The notes under the pieces are model-generated. The model did not search any database. It was not told the origin of the DNA and was given only the letters and a program-made list of their open reading frames with translations. From the NCBI RefSeq assembly GCF_903903185.1, contig NZ_CAIUXT010000072.1:1-48402 (forward strand): DNA of 48,402 nucleotides, given 5' to 3'. Source of the DNA: an uncultured Rhodoblastus sp. Lineage in GTDB: Bacteria; Pseudomonadota; Alphaproteobacteria; Rhizobiales; Beijerinckiaceae. This document shows, piece after piece, positions 7,418 through 15,579 of this stretch. The first letter of the stretch is position 1, and each line of letters opens with the position of its first letter. Position numbers and translations under genes: made by a program.

Positions 7418-8265
7418 GCCGGCTCCGGCTCAAGGTGTTCGACGCGCTCGACCCGCGCGGCGATGTCGCGCATATGATCGAGTTCCGCGAGCAAATCGGC
7501 GAAGGGCGGAAACGCGTCGTCGCGCTCGATCATCGCCGGGATGGCGCCGAATTTTTTCCGCACATGAGCGAACAGCGACCAGACCTCATCGCAGACCGGC
7601 TGGTCGTGGGTGTCGATCTTGTGGGTTTCGAGCGAGGTGTGGCCGGCGAGGTGAATTTGCGCCACGCGGTCCTTGGGCAGCGCGCCGAAATATTTTTCGG
7701 CGTCGAAACCGTGGTTGAAGCTGGAGACGAACACGTTATTGACGTCAAGCAGCAGCAGGCAGTCGGCGCGCGCCGCCAGTTCGGCGAGAAACGCCGCCTC
7801 GCTCATGTCGGCGCCGGCGAAGGCGACATAAGTGGAAGGGTTTTCCAGCGCGATGCGGCGGCCGAGAAATTCCTGCACGCGGGCGACGCGGGCGACGCAA
7901 TGGTCGAGCGCCTCGCTGGTCAGCGGCACGGGAAGCAGATCGTGAAGATTGAAACCCTTGACGCCGGTCCAGGCGAGATGGTCGGAGACCAGTTCGGGCT
8001 CGACCCGCGCGGCGAGATTTTTCAGCGCGCGCAGATAGTCGAAATCGAGCGGATCGGTCGAGGCGATCGACAGCGATACGCCATGCATGCGCAACGGATA
8101 ATCGGCGCGGATGCGATCCAGCATGGCGAGCGGACGCCCGCCCGGAACCATGTAATTTTCGGACAGGATTTCGAACCAGTCGACCGGCTGCGGGGCGCCT
8201 AGAATTTCCGGATAATAGACCGCCCGGAGGCCCAGCCCGAAACCCTGCGCTCTGTCGATCAACAT
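7414..8265 (-). CDS. bufB: MNIO-family (DUF692) peptide-modifying enzyme, BufB-like
   Basis: This is a multinuclear non-heme iron oxidative enzyme of the TIM-barrel DUF692 family. Relatives convert Cys residues of bufferin precursors to thiooxazole heterocycles. Visible family blocks are GLGLRAVYYPEIL, DWFEILSENYM, MHGVSLSIAS, LVSDHLAW, ALENPSTY, LLDVNNVFVSS, IHLAGH and DTHDQPV near the C-terminus; the His, Glu, Asp and Asn residues there are the expected metal ligands. Its 283 aa is normal family length. It lies between the precursor gene, from which an attenuator separates it, and bufC, which it overlaps. Confidence 0.92.
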   Translation of the reverse strand: MLIDRAQGFGLGLRAVYYPEILGAPQPVDWFEILSENYMVPGGRPLAMLDRIRADYPLRMHGVSLSIASTDPLDFDYLRALKNLAARVEPELVSDHLAWTGVKGFNLHDLLPVPLTSEALDHCVARVARVQEFLGRRIALENPSTYVAFAGADMSEAAFLAELAARADCLLLLDVNNVFVSSFNHGFDAEKYFGALPKDRVAQIHLAGHTSLETHKIDTHDQPVCDEVWSLFAHVRKKFGAIPAMIERDDAFPPFADLLAELDHMRDIAARVERVEHLEPEPA

Positions 8266-8284
8266 CCAGGCCTCCGGAACCTTG

Positions 8285-8317
8285 AAAAAGCCCCCTCCCC
8301 GCGACCGGCGGGAAGGG
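8285..8317 (-). terminator. Attenuator-like terminator between bufA and bufB
   Basis: On the minus strand CCCTTCCCGC pairs with GCGGGGAGGG (one G-U pair) around a CGGTC loop, followed by GGCTTTTT. It lies between the precursor and enzyme genes, so partial termination would give more precursor than modifying enzyme. Confidence 0.75.
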
Positions 8318-8331
8318 AGTTGCAGAAAAAA

Positions 8332-8592
8332 TCAGCCTTCGACCTTGCCGCCGGCCTTGGTGCAGGCCGAAACCGATTTCTTCGGCAGCCAGCCCATGCC
8401 CTTGCAGGAATTCTGGCCCTTGCAGGCGTTGCTGGCGGTCTTGCAGGAACTGGTTCCCTTGCAGGAATTGATGCCGACGCAATGAACCGGGGCCTTGCTG
8501 GCTTGCGCAGAGGTGGTCAGGCCGGCGCCGGAAACGGCGAGAGCAATGGCGGCGGCGGCAAGGCTGGCGCCGGAAACGATTTTCATCTGCAT
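8332..8592 (-). CDS. bufA: Bufferin precursor peptide, six-cysteine type
   Basis: A ribosomally made, exported copper-binding peptide. Residues 1-31 are a signal peptide ([17 protein letters not shown], cleavage after AQA), as in bufferins, which keep their signal through modification. The mature part has six Cys (38, 44, 50, 57, 63, 77) with a repeated pattern of Asn/Ser-x-Cys-Lys-Gly ([17 protein letters not shown]) and ends [18 protein letters not shown]. The start at 8592 is set by AGGGAG six bases upstream; longer starts lack this. The product should be modified by the BufB and BufC homologues encoded next. By analogy it sequesters excess copper in the periplasm; metal identity is inference. 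Confidence 0.85.
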   Translation of the reverse strand: MQMKIVSGASLAAAAIALAVSGAGLTTSAQASKAPVHCVGINSCKGTSSCKTASNACKGQNSCKGMGWLPKKSVSACTKAGGKVEG

Positions 8593-8639
8593 CGGTAACT
8601 CCCTGAGGAAATGGCTCTTGGGCAAGAGCGTCGAGTCAG

Positions 8640-8687
8640 GCCGTCGCGGCCTGCAAAGGGGTTACGAGGCCCTTGGCGAATGGTTAC
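8640..8687 (-). promoter_or_regulatory. Tandem GTAACC boxes, putative ECF-sigma promoter of bufABC
   Basis: On the minus strand GTAACC occurs twice, at 8682-8687 and 8660-8665, exactly 22 bases apart. GTAACC is, as I recall, the -35 element of the Caulobacter sigmaF regulon, which includes bufferin operons, with a CGAA-like -10 about 16 bases downstream. The box at 8660-8665 is followed after 16 bases by CGGC. Transcription from it would give a leader of about 40 bases before the bufA start. Confidence 0.5.
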
Positions 8688-8733
8688 AGGCGAGGTGAAA
8701 ATATTTCGGCAGGCGGCGATCGGAGGGAGAAAT

Positions 8734-9780
8734 TCAGCCGCCGGTGAGGCTCATCGGGCGGCGCGCGGGGGCCATCCGGCCGGCCTTCTGGGCGACGAAA
8801 TCATGGCCGCGCGGCTTGCGGAAAATCGCCTCGTCAAGCGCCGCGTGGAGCTTTGCGTCGTCCGGCGAGGCGCGCAACGGGGCGCGCAGGTCTGCCTTGT
8901 CCTCCTGGCCGAGGCACAGGTAGAGCATGCCCGTGCAGGTCACGCGCACGCGGTTGCAGCTGTCGCAAAAATCATGGCTCAGCGGCGTGATGAAGCCGAC
9001 GCGGCCTCCGGTTTCCGAGACATCGAAATAACGCGCCGGCCCGCCGCTGGCGAAAGCCGAAGGGGTCAAGGTCAGCTTGCGCGACAAGGCGGCGGCGACC
9101 TCGTCGAGGGGCAGAAAATTTTCGATATTTTGCGCGGCGTCCTCGCCGAGCGGCATGGCCTCGATGAAGGAAATCTCCATGCCGCGCCCATGCGCCCATT
9201 CGGTCAGGCCTAAAAATTCGCCGTCATTGGCGCCCTTGAGCGCCACGCAATTGATTTTCACCCGCAAGCCCGCCTTTTGCGCGGCGTCTATGCCGGCCAT
9301 GACCCGGGCGTGGTCGCCCCAGCGGGTGATGGTGCGAAATTTTTCGGCGTCGAGCGTATCGAGCGAGACATTGATCCGACGCACGCCGCAATCGGCCAGT
9401 TCACCCGCGAAGCGCGCCAGCTGCGCGCCATTGGTGGTCAGGGTCAGTTCATTCAGGCCGGCGCCCAGATGGCGCGACAGGCCGCGAAACAATTGCATAA
9501 CATTGCGCCGCACCAGAGGCTCACCGCCGGTCAGCCTGATCTTGCCGACGCCGCGCGCGATGAAGGCCGCGCAGAGCCGCTCCAGCTCCTCCAGCGTCAA
9601 GAGATCTGACTTGGGCAGGAAATGCATGTTTTCCGACATGCAATAGACGCAGCGAAAGTCGCAGCGGTCGGTGACCGAAACGCGGATATAATCGACGCGG
9701 CGGGCGAAGGCGTCGACCAACGGCGTCCTTGCCGGAAAAGCCGCGTTCGGAGACTGGTTTTCTGGATCGTTCGGGCGCAT
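8734..9780 (-). CDS. moaA: GTP 3',8-cyclase (molybdenum cofactor biosynthesis)
   Basis: A radical SAM enzyme that converts GTP to 3',8-cyclo-GTP, the first step of molybdopterin synthesis, in the cytoplasm. It has the N-terminal cluster CDFRCVYCM (C-x3-C-x2-C), the SAM-binding [11 protein letters not shown], and the C-terminal second cluster [20 protein letters not shown] that binds GTP. 348 aa, normal length; it ends in a Gly-Gly tail as MoaA proteins do. It lies upstream of bufA in the same direction, 141 bases away, but the bufA promoter boxes suggest separate control. The divergent neighbour starts 73 bases away. Confidence 0.97.
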   Translation of the reverse strand: MRPNDPENQSPNAAFPARTPLVDAFARRVDYIRVSVTDRCDFRCVYCMSENMHFLPKSDLLTLEELERLCAAFIARGVGKIRLTGGEPLVRRNVMQLFRGLSRHLGAGLNELTLTTNGAQLARFAGELADCGVRRINVSLDTLDAEKFRTITRWGDHARVMAGIDAAQKAGLRVKINCVALKGANDGEFLGLTEWAHGRGMEISFIEAMPLGEDAAQNIENFLPLDEVAAALSRKLTLTPSAFASGGPARYFDVSETGGRVGFITPLSHDFCDSCNRVRVTCTGMLYLCLGQEDKADLRAPLRASPDDAKLHAALDEAIFRKPRGHDFVAQKAGRMAPARRPMSLTGG

Positions 9781-9853
9781 AGAACCAATATAGGCGATTT
9801 GCGCGCGGCGAACAGGATATCGCGCGCAGGAAACTTTTTATGAGGAGCGGCGC

Positions 9854-10213
9854 GTGGCGGGGGAAGATCATTGGCCGACGGCGATCCGGCTCGCCGACCA
9901 GGGCAAAACGCTGAATATCGACTTCGAAAGCGGCGAAAATTTTTCGCTTCCGGCGGAATTCCTGCGCGTCAGCAGCCCGAGCGCCGAGGTTCAGGGCCAT
10001 GACCCGAGCCAGAGAATCACCGTGCCGGGCAAGAAAAACGTCGCCATCGCCAGTGTCGAGCCGGTGGGCAATTACGCCGTGCGGCTCGCCTTCGACGACG
10101 GCCACGGCAGCGGCTTTTACACATGGACCTATCTCCACGAACTCGGCGCCCGGCAGGCGGAGCTTTGGGCGGCCTATCTCGATGATCTGGCGGCCAAGAA
10201 ACTTCAACGCTGA
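9854..10213 (+). CDS. DUF971 (GBBH-like N-terminal) domain protein
   Basis: A small cytoplasmic protein of the DUF971 family, the fold also found at the N-terminus of gamma-butyrobetaine hydroxylase. Members are linked to iron-sulfur and P-loop proteins, but no activity is established. Conserved elements seen are LLR-like FLRVSSPSAEVQGH, the basic loop PGKKNVAIASVEPVGNYAV, the DGH motif and YTWTYLHELG. The start is GTG at 9854, with GAGG 9 bases upstream. It precedes cobS by 22 bases and probably shares its transcript. Confidence 0.85.
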   Translation: MAGEDHWPTAIRLADQGKTLNIDFESGENFSLPAEFLRVSSPSAEVQGHDPSQRITVPGKKNVAIASVEPVGNYAVRLAFDDGHGSGFYTWTYLHELGARQAELWAAYLDDLAAKKLQR

Positions 10214-10235
10214 ACAAGGCGTCAATGGAACTGGC

Positions 10236-10994
10236 ATGAACTGGAAACAGGATCTCGTCGCCTGTCTGGGCTTTTTTTCCCGCCTGCCGCTGCCGCACGC
10301 GCCGGGCGCGGCGGATTTTCCGCGCCCGCTGCGGCTCGCCCCGCTCGCCGGCGCCCTGCTCGGCCTCGCTTCGGCGATCCCCTTCGGCCTTGCCCTTCAT
10401 TTCAACCAGCCGCCGGCGGTCGCCGCCCTGCTCGCGCTGGCGACGGCGACGCTGTTGTCCGGCGGCCTGCATGAGGACGGGCTGGCCGATGTCGCCGATG
10501 GTTTCGGCGGCGGCTTTTCGCGCCAAAGCAAGCTCGAAATCATGCGCGACAGCCGCATCGGCGCTTTTGGCGCCTCGGCGCTGATCTTGAGCTTCGGCCT
10601 GCGCGCCGCCGCCCTCGCCGCCCTTGCGGCGACGCCGGGCCGCGCCGTCGCCGTGCTGGCGGCGGCGGGCGCGTTGTCGCGGCTTTGCTGCCTCGCGCCG
10701 CTGCTGCTGCTGGCGCCGGCGCGCGCCGACGGAGCCGGACGGGCGGCGGCGCTGACGGTTGAACAAGCGAAGCCGGCGCTGACGCTGGCGCTGGCTTTTT
10801 CGCTGCTGCCCTGGTTCGCCGGCTTTACGCTGGCGACCGCGCTCGCCGCGCCGGTTCTGGCGGGGGGCGTAGTCTGGGGCTTTTGCCAATTCGCACGGGC
10901 TCAGATCGGCGGCCAGACCGGCGATGTCGCCGGCGCGGCGCAACAGATTTCCGAGATCGCCGTCCTGATGGTCTACGCCGGGGCGGCCGTATGA
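10236..10994 (+). CDS. cobS: Adenosylcobinamide-GDP ribazoletransferase (cobalamin synthase)
   Basis: An integral inner-membrane enzyme joining adenosylcobinamide-GDP and alpha-ribazole in the last steps of B12 synthesis. It shows CLGFFSRLPLP at the N-terminus, the family signature GGLHEDGLADVADGFGGG with metal-binding acidic residues, then SKLEIMRDSRIGAFG, and several Ala/Leu-rich membrane spans. 252 aa, complete. The chosen ATG follows GGAA; longer in-frame starts overlap the DUF971 gene. Its stop overlaps the ATG of the DUF1289 gene. No cobalamin riboswitch was seen upstream. Confidence 0.95.
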   Translation: MNWKQDLVACLGFFSRLPLPHAPGAADFPRPLRLAPLAGALLGLASAIPFGLALHFNQPPAVAALLALATATLLSGGLHEDGLADVADGFGGGFSRQSKLEIMRDSRIGAFGASALILSFGLRAAALAALAATPGRAVAVLAAAGALSRLCCLAPLLLLAPARADGAGRAAALTVEQAKPALTLALAFSLLPWFAGFTLATALAAPVLAGGVVWGFCQFARAQIGGQTGDVAGAAQQISEIAVLMVYAGAAV

Positions 10995-11224
10995 AGGTGG
11001 ACAATAAAGTGGGCCAGAATCCGCACAAATATCTGGAAACAACCAGTTCGCCCTGCACCGGCCTGTGCCGGATCGACGAAATTTCCGGCCTTTGCGTCGG
11101 CTGCGGCCGCACCAGAGCCGAAATCGCCGGCTGGCGGGCGATGAGCGAGCCTGAGCGGCGCGCGATCATGGCCGTTCTGGCGCGGCGGACCGGTCGCGGT
11201 TCAGTTCAGGGCGCTGCTGATTGA
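10991..11224 (+). CDS. DUF1289 Cys-cluster protein
   Basis: A short protein whose four-Cys cluster SSPCTGLCRIDEISGLCVGC (about residues 22-41) is the DUF1289 signature, a probable metal or Fe-S site, followed by the TRAEIAGW and RR motifs usual in the family. The ATG overlaps the cobS stop (ATGA), as is common for this pair. The last 24 bases overlap the 3' end of the convergent pilin gene. Function unknown. Confidence 0.88.
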   Translation: MKVDNKVGQNPHKYLETTSSPCTGLCRIDEISGLCVGCGRTRAEIAGWRAMSEPERRAIMAVLARRTGRGSVQGAAD

Positions 11225-11362
11225 CGGGAACTTGCCGGCGACCTGCGAGCCGATCGAACTGAAGGCGGCGATCAGGCCGGTCGAGACCATCCCGCTGATC
11301 AAGGCATATTCGAGCGCTGTCGCGCCGCCTCGATCCATCCAGAAAAGCCGGAGCCGCCGCAT
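11201..11362 (-). CDS. Flp-type pilin, orphan
   Basis: 53 aa with the class III (Flp/Fap) prepilin signature: a short basic leader (MRRLRLFWMDRGG), cleavage expected after Gly, then ATALEYALISGMVSTGLIAAF, the hydrophobic assembly helix with the conserved Glu at +5. An excellent Shine-Dalgarno (AGAGGAGGA) sits just before ATG 11362. No cpa/tad assembly genes are in the window, so it depends on a system elsewhere. The 3' end overlaps DUF1289 on the other strand. Confidence 0.9.
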   Translation of the reverse strand: MRRLRLFWMDRGGATALEYALISGMVSTGLIAAFSSIGSQVAGKFPSISSALN

Positions 11363-11436
11363 CGATCCTCCTCTTGTTGCGAAAACCTGACATGGATTGA
11401 CGAAGGACAGGTTAGCCCGCCGCCGGCCTTTGGGCC

Positions 11437-12462
11437 TCACGCAGGTAAGCAAGTGTCGCATTGTGCGACAGGCGCCGCATCCACCAGTTGCAGCGCCTCC
11501 TCCACCGTGCGCGCGTCGGCGCCCCTGCGCACCGCAAAAGTCGCGAGATGGCGGCGGAAGGCGCGGGCGCCGGGGCGCCCGGCGAAAAGACCGAGCATGT
11601 GCCGCGTCATGTCGGCCAGCCGGACGCCTTCGGTCATTTTCCGCTCGATATAGGGCAGGAAAGCCAGCGTCGCGGCGTGCGAACTGGCGAAAGGCGCCAG
11701 CGCGCCGAAAATTTGCGGATCGACCTCCTGCAGCATCGACAGGTTGTGATAGGCGGCGCGGCCGACCATCGCGCCATCGACGAAGGCGAGTTGCTCCATG
11801 GCCAGATCGAGCGTGTCGATCCCGCCATTGATGGCGATCGGCAAGGCGGGAAAGGCCCGCTTCAGTTCATGGACCAGCGGATAATCGAGCGGCGGAATAT
11901 CCCGGTTTTCCTTGGGCGACAGGCCTTTGAGCCAGGCTTTTCGCGCATGGACGATAAAGGCGTCGGCGCCGGCGGCGATACAGGCGCGCGTCAGCGCGAA
12001 CAAAGCCTCGCGCGGCTCCTGGTCGTCGACGCCGATGCGGCATTTGACGGTCACCGGCAGGTCCGCCGCTTCCTTCATCGCCCTGACGCAGCGGGCGACG
12101 AGCAAGGGCTCGCGCATCAGGCAGGCGCCGAAAGCGCCATTCTGCACGCGGTCCGACGGACAGCCGACATTGAGATTGATTTCGGCATAGGAAAATTCGG
12201 CGCAAATGCGCGCGGCCTGCGCGAGGTCCGCCGGATCGGAGCCGCCAAGCTGCACGGCAAGGGGATGTTCGCTCGCCTCATGGCCGAGCAGGCGCTCGCG
12301 GTCGCCGTGAATGATCGCCGCCGCGGTCACCATTTCCGAATAAAGCCGGGCATGACGCGAATGCAGCCGCGCCAGCGCGCGATAATGGCGGTCGGTCCAT
12401 TCCATCATCGGAGCGATGCTGAATCGCCAGGTTTTTGGCTGTGTGTCTGCCTGCGGATGCAT
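11437..12462 (-). CDS. dusA: tRNA-dihydrouridine(20/20a) synthase
   Basis: An FMN-dependent, NADPH-using enzyme that reduces U20/U20a in the tRNA D-loop. It has the N-terminal strand SIAPMMEWTDRHYR, the active-site segment NLNVGCPSDRVQNGAFGACLM with catalytic Cys, VKCRIGVDD, the HARKAWLKGLSPKENR phosphate-binding loop typical of DusA and INGGI. 341 aa, complete. It is downstream of the oxidoreductase cluster on the same strand with a 106-base gap and is probably independent. Confidence 0.95.
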   Translation of the reverse strand: MHPQADTQPKTWRFSIAPMMEWTDRHYRALARLHSRHARLYSEMVTAAAIIHGDRERLLGHEASEHPLAVQLGGSDPADLAQAARICAEFSYAEINLNVGCPSDRVQNGAFGACLMREPLLVARCVRAMKEAADLPVTVKCRIGVDDQEPREALFALTRACIAAGADAFIVHARKAWLKGLSPKENRDIPPLDYPLVHELKRAFPALPIAINGGIDTLDLAMEQLAFVDGAMVGRAAYHNLSMLQEVDPQIFGALAPFASSHAATLAFLPYIERKMTEGVRLADMTRHMLGLFAGRPGARAFRRHLATFAVRRGADARTVEEALQLVDAAPVAQCDTCLPA

Positions 12463-12568
12463 GCGGTTCGTCTACAGGCATTTTTCGGCATTGCCAAATA
12501 GCCGGCCGGCGAGCCGCGCGAAATCATCGACGCGGACCGGCGTTACCCCTTTTCCGAAACTCTCGTTA

Positions 12569-13486
12569 TCAGAAAGCTTTGGTAAGGGTCCCCACCGTTA
12601 TGTGCGGGAAGCTGAGGCCTTTGAAATTGATCAGGCCCGTCTGCGAATATTGCAGTTGCAGAAACTCGTCGCCATTGGCGTCGGTCACGCTTTCGATCGC
12701 GAAAACCGACTCCAGCGACAAGGTGTTGGCGTTGGTCGTGATGAACGGGATGTTGCCGATCGAACGGTCGTCGGGCGTCATGGTGATCAGCCGGGTGATC
12801 CAGTTCAGCACCTTGCCTTCGTCGTTGACCTGGCGCGCCAGCGTATCGCGCAACACCTGGTTGGGATCGTTGACGATCGCCTGGGTGATCTCGGGAGGAA
12901 GCGATTGGGAGCGATTCGGGGTCGCGATCGACAGGTCATATTGCGGAAAGGGGTTGGCGCTTCCCGGCGCCGGCGGCGTTCCGCCGATCGGGAAAGGAAT
13001 GACGTTGGCCGGCGGAATCTCGGGAATGCGGTCGTATTGGGCCTGCTGCGTGAAGCCGACGGTGCAAAACGCATTGCCGTGCGGGATCGTCCCAAGGCGC
13101 GCGATGCTGGCGTCGGCCTTGGGATCGGTGGTCGCGGGAATGTTCAGCCACATTCCCGGTTCGATATGCAAGGCGCCGCCCGTCACCGCATCGGTCACCC
13201 GATGGAGATAGGTCACGCCAAAGATGGAGATGGCGCCCTGCACGCTGCCGCGATTAAGCACTGGCGAACCGATGGTGGTGATTTCCAGCGTTTCGCGCAG
13301 CAGGTTCAGCTGGAGAAACATGTCGTTATCGCCGCCCTCGAAATGCGGACGGGCGATGAGGCTGAAGCCGGTCCCCTCCCAATAGCCGGGCAGGTTCTTG
13401 AGCTCCCCCAATTGCTCGGCCAGGGTGGCCTGCGACTGCACGGCGCGAACGTGGGCGGTGCGTTTGGATGGGTCCGTATCGGTCAT
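12569..13486 (-). CDS. Calycin-like beta-barrel protein, last gene of the oxidoreductase cluster
   Basis: 305 aa. The N-terminal half shows a calycin or fatty-acid-binding-like opening (LPGYWEGTGFSLIARPHF, about residues 30-50) followed by alternating strands (LQLNLLRETLEIT, GAISIFGVTYLHRVTD, LHIEPGMWLNIPATT, IPHGNAFCTVGFT). The middle (about 160-200) is Pro-rich. The C-terminal half again looks like beta strands. No signal peptide. It may bind a hydrophobic ligand or heme, but no ligand residue can be pointed to. ATG 13486 follows AAAGGTAGGG. It is 63 bases after the TIM-barrel gene in the same direction. Confidence 0.75.
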   Translation of the reverse strand: MTDTDPSKRTAHVRAVQSQATLAEQLGELKNLPGYWEGTGFSLIARPHFEGGDNDMFLQLNLLRETLEITTIGSPVLNRGSVQGAISIFGVTYLHRVTDAVTGGALHIEPGMWLNIPATTDPKADASIARLGTIPHGNAFCTVGFTQQAQYDRIPEIPPANVIPFPIGGTPPAPGSANPFPQYDLSIATPNRSQSLPPEITQAIVNDPNQVLRDTLARQVNDEGKVLNWITRLITMTPDDRSIGNIPFITTNANTLSLESVFAIESVTDANGDEFLQLQYSQTGLINFKGLSFPHITVGTLTKAF

Positions 13487-13549
13487 TGCCCTACCTTTCC
13501 GAGATTTCAAGCATGTTACCCCAGTCTGTCCTTTGGGCAATGCTGGCGA

Positions 13550-14557
13550 TCAGGCGTATTCGGCTATTTTTGCGCGCAGAATTTCGATCCCGTCCTTCGC
13601 CACCTCATAGGCGCTGGCCACGCCGGCGACCGGCTGGTCTTCGCCCGGAATCCAGAATTTGCGCCGCGTCAGCCGCATCAGACGGTCGAAAGGCGGCACG
13701 GCGTTGAACACTTCGATCAGATAGGGACCGCTGAAGGCTTGCAGAAATTCCGGCATCAGCATGGCCCAGGGAATCCAGCTGTCCTTCAGCGCGCCGCGAT
13801 CGGGCGGCGATATGTGGACATAGTGCAGGCGTCCATCTTTGCGCGCAGCCTTCACATTATCGCGAAAGGTCTCGGGACCGGTGCTGCCGAGGACGATATG
13901 CGCGGTGTCGAAGGTCGCCCCCACCTGAGCCAATTTGACACGGTCGGTAAAGGCGAGGACGTCCGACACCGTGTTGGGGCCCGGCGTTTCCCAATGATCG
14001 ACGGGCTCGATCGCCAGCTTGACCTTTTGTTTGACGGCGAAATCGGCGAGTTCGTCGAACACGGCGACGGCATGGGGGTAACGCGGCGCCAGCCAGTCCT
14101 GCAAAGCGTCGCTCCACAGCGGATCGCCCGAGTCCAGCGTTGGAAACAGGCCGTAGGGATAGAGAAATGGCCCGGCCATGATCGTGTCGCCCTGATTCCC
14201 GTCGAGCACGCGGGTGATCTCGACTCGGGACTTGAGATAGGCCAGCGCCTGCCGGCGCTGTTCCGGGTAGGGCGAGGTCGGGTCGAAGGTGCTGGTCGCG
14301 CCGACATTGGTGGTAAAGCGCACGCCGTCGAGCCCTGCCCGGTCAAACGCCTCCCGCAGCCGCTTGTAATGGTCGATTTCGGCGCGGTGATCGAAGGTCT
14401 GAACGGGGGCGACCGGCAAGTCGAAGCCGGCATAGCCCAGCTCCCGCATTTTGTGGATATGACCGATCCACCTTTGCGCGGCCGAGTCATCACCCGGCTG
14501 CAGATTGGCTGTGAACATGAAAAAGCTCAGATAGATATCCCGTTGGGCTCCGCTCAT
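13550..14557 (-). CDS. TIM-barrel sugar isomerase/epimerase
   Basis: A member of the xylose-isomerase-like AP-endonuclease-2 superfamily. Visible strands and probable metal ligands are GYAGFDLPVAP, FTTNVGA, LAIEPVDHWETPG (Glu and His), ATFDTAHI (Asp and His), VHISPPDRG (His) and YLIEVFNAV near the end (Glu). 335 aa; no signal peptide. The start lies 2 bases after the iolE-like stop, so the two are co-translated. Likely acts on a keto- or aldo-sugar produced by the neighbouring dehydrogenases; substrate unknown. Confidence 0.85.
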   Translation of the reverse strand: MSGAQRDIYLSFFMFTANLQPGDDSAAQRWIGHIHKMRELGYAGFDLPVAPVQTFDHRAEIDHYKRLREAFDRAGLDGVRFTTNVGATSTFDPTSPYPEQRRQALAYLKSRVEITRVLDGNQGDTIMAGPFLYPYGLFPTLDSGDPLWSDALQDWLAPRYPHAVAVFDELADFAVKQKVKLAIEPVDHWETPGPNTVSDVLAFTDRVKLAQVGATFDTAHIVLGSTGPETFRDNVKAARKDGRLHYVHISPPDRGALKDSWIPWAMLMPEFLQAFSGPYLIEVFNAVPPFDRLMRLTRRKFWIPGEDQPVAGVASAYEVAKDGIEILRAKIAEYA

Positions 14558-14559
14558 TT

Positions 14560-15504
14560 TCACCACCCGAGCAAATGATGCAGATAGTCGCTGGCGATCT
14601 TGGCGTATTTGAGCGGGTTGGCCTTGGCCGGGTCCTGCTCCGCCTCCACCACCAGCCAGCCTTCGAATTTCGCGCCGGCCAGAATGTCGATCAACTCGGG
14701 GTAGGAGTTTATCGAGCCGTCCGGGTCGCCGGGCACGGTAAAGATCCCGGCCTCGATCCCCTGCTCGAACGACCAGCCTTTCGCATGAACTTCCTTGACC
14801 ACTTTCTCGCGCATGTTCTTGAGGTGGACATGCTTGATCCGTGAAGCATGCTTTTTCGCAAGCGCGATGGGATCGCCGCCTGCGGCGGCGAGATGCGCAG
14901 TGTCGAGCAGCAGATGTACGACATCGGGGTCGGTCAGCGCCATCAGCCGGTCCACGCTTTCCGACCGCATCACGCCGGTGCCAAGGTGGTGGTGGTAGCA
15001 GAGCTTGCGACCGCGATTCTTGGCGAGGAGCCCGATTTCGTTCAACCCTTCGGCGAGCGCCTGCCACTGCGCGTTATCGAACACCGGGCAATTGGGAAAC
15101 AGCGCCACCGGCAGGGGATTGACCGCATGGCCAAATTCCGCGACCACCAGATCGGCGCGACGCGGATCGTCCCACCCCGCCTCGAACTGCTCCATGAAAT
15201 CCAGCTGCGCGCCGACCTTGTCGATGGTCTGCTGCTTCATCGCCTCGATGGTGAAATAGGTGCTGACCCAGGGCTCCGACACGCGCAGGTCGCGCAGGCG
15301 CAACGCCGCCTGCAACACCTTCGGATCGGTCGGATATTTGTGGCCGACGCTGCAGCCTTTAAAGCCGGCCAGCGCCATCTCGCTGACGCATTGCCCGAAG
15401 GGGATGCCGATGTCGATGGTCAAAAAGTCGTCATTCCACCAAAGCGTGGGCGTGACGCCCAGCCAGACCTTGTCCTTGGGCAGTTTGGGCGCTTTCGTAG
15501 TCAT
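14560..15504 (-). CDS. Inosose dehydratase homologue (IolE-like TIM barrel)
   Basis: IolE dehydrates 2-keto-myo-inositol. The family blocks are strong: CYHHHLGTGVM, VHLLLDTAHLAAAGGDP, RIKHVHLKNMREKVV and the C-terminal WLVVEAEQDPAKANP, with His, Asp and Glu metal ligands. The N-terminal region (GCSVGHKYP) deviates from typical IolE, so the substrate may be another keto-cyclitol or 3-keto-sugar. The start at 15504 is chosen because AAGGA is 8 bases upstream; ATG 15513 would overlap that site. No other iol genes are nearby, which argues against a plain inositol operon. Confidence 0.85.
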   Translation of the reverse strand: MTTKAPKLPKDKVWLGVTPTLWWNDDFLTIDIGIPFGQCVSEMALAGFKGCSVGHKYPTDPKVLQAALRLRDLRVSEPWVSTYFTIEAMKQQTIDKVGAQLDFMEQFEAGWDDPRRADLVVAEFGHAVNPLPVALFPNCPVFDNAQWQALAEGLNEIGLLAKNRGRKLCYHHHLGTGVMRSESVDRLMALTDPDVVHLLLDTAHLAAAGGDPIALAKKHASRIKHVHLKNMREKVVKEVHAKGWSFEQGIEAGIFTVPGDPDGSINSYPELIDILAGAKFEGWLVVEAEQDPAKANPLKYAKIASDYLHHLLGW

Positions 15505-15579
15505 CGCGATCATCCTTGCTTGAAAGGCGGGTGCCCCCTGAGGGGAGTCGATGGCGGCCCGAAGGCCGCCAGCAGACGG

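Noticed and set aside
12416..14578. 720-codon open frame on the plus strand
   Set aside because: Antisense to the calycin-like and TIM-barrel genes; no recognisable domain.
14560..15504. Interpretation of the cluster as a myo-inositol (iol) operon
   Set aside because: Only the IolE homologue is present; iolG, iolB, iolC and iolD homologues are absent and its N-terminus deviates.
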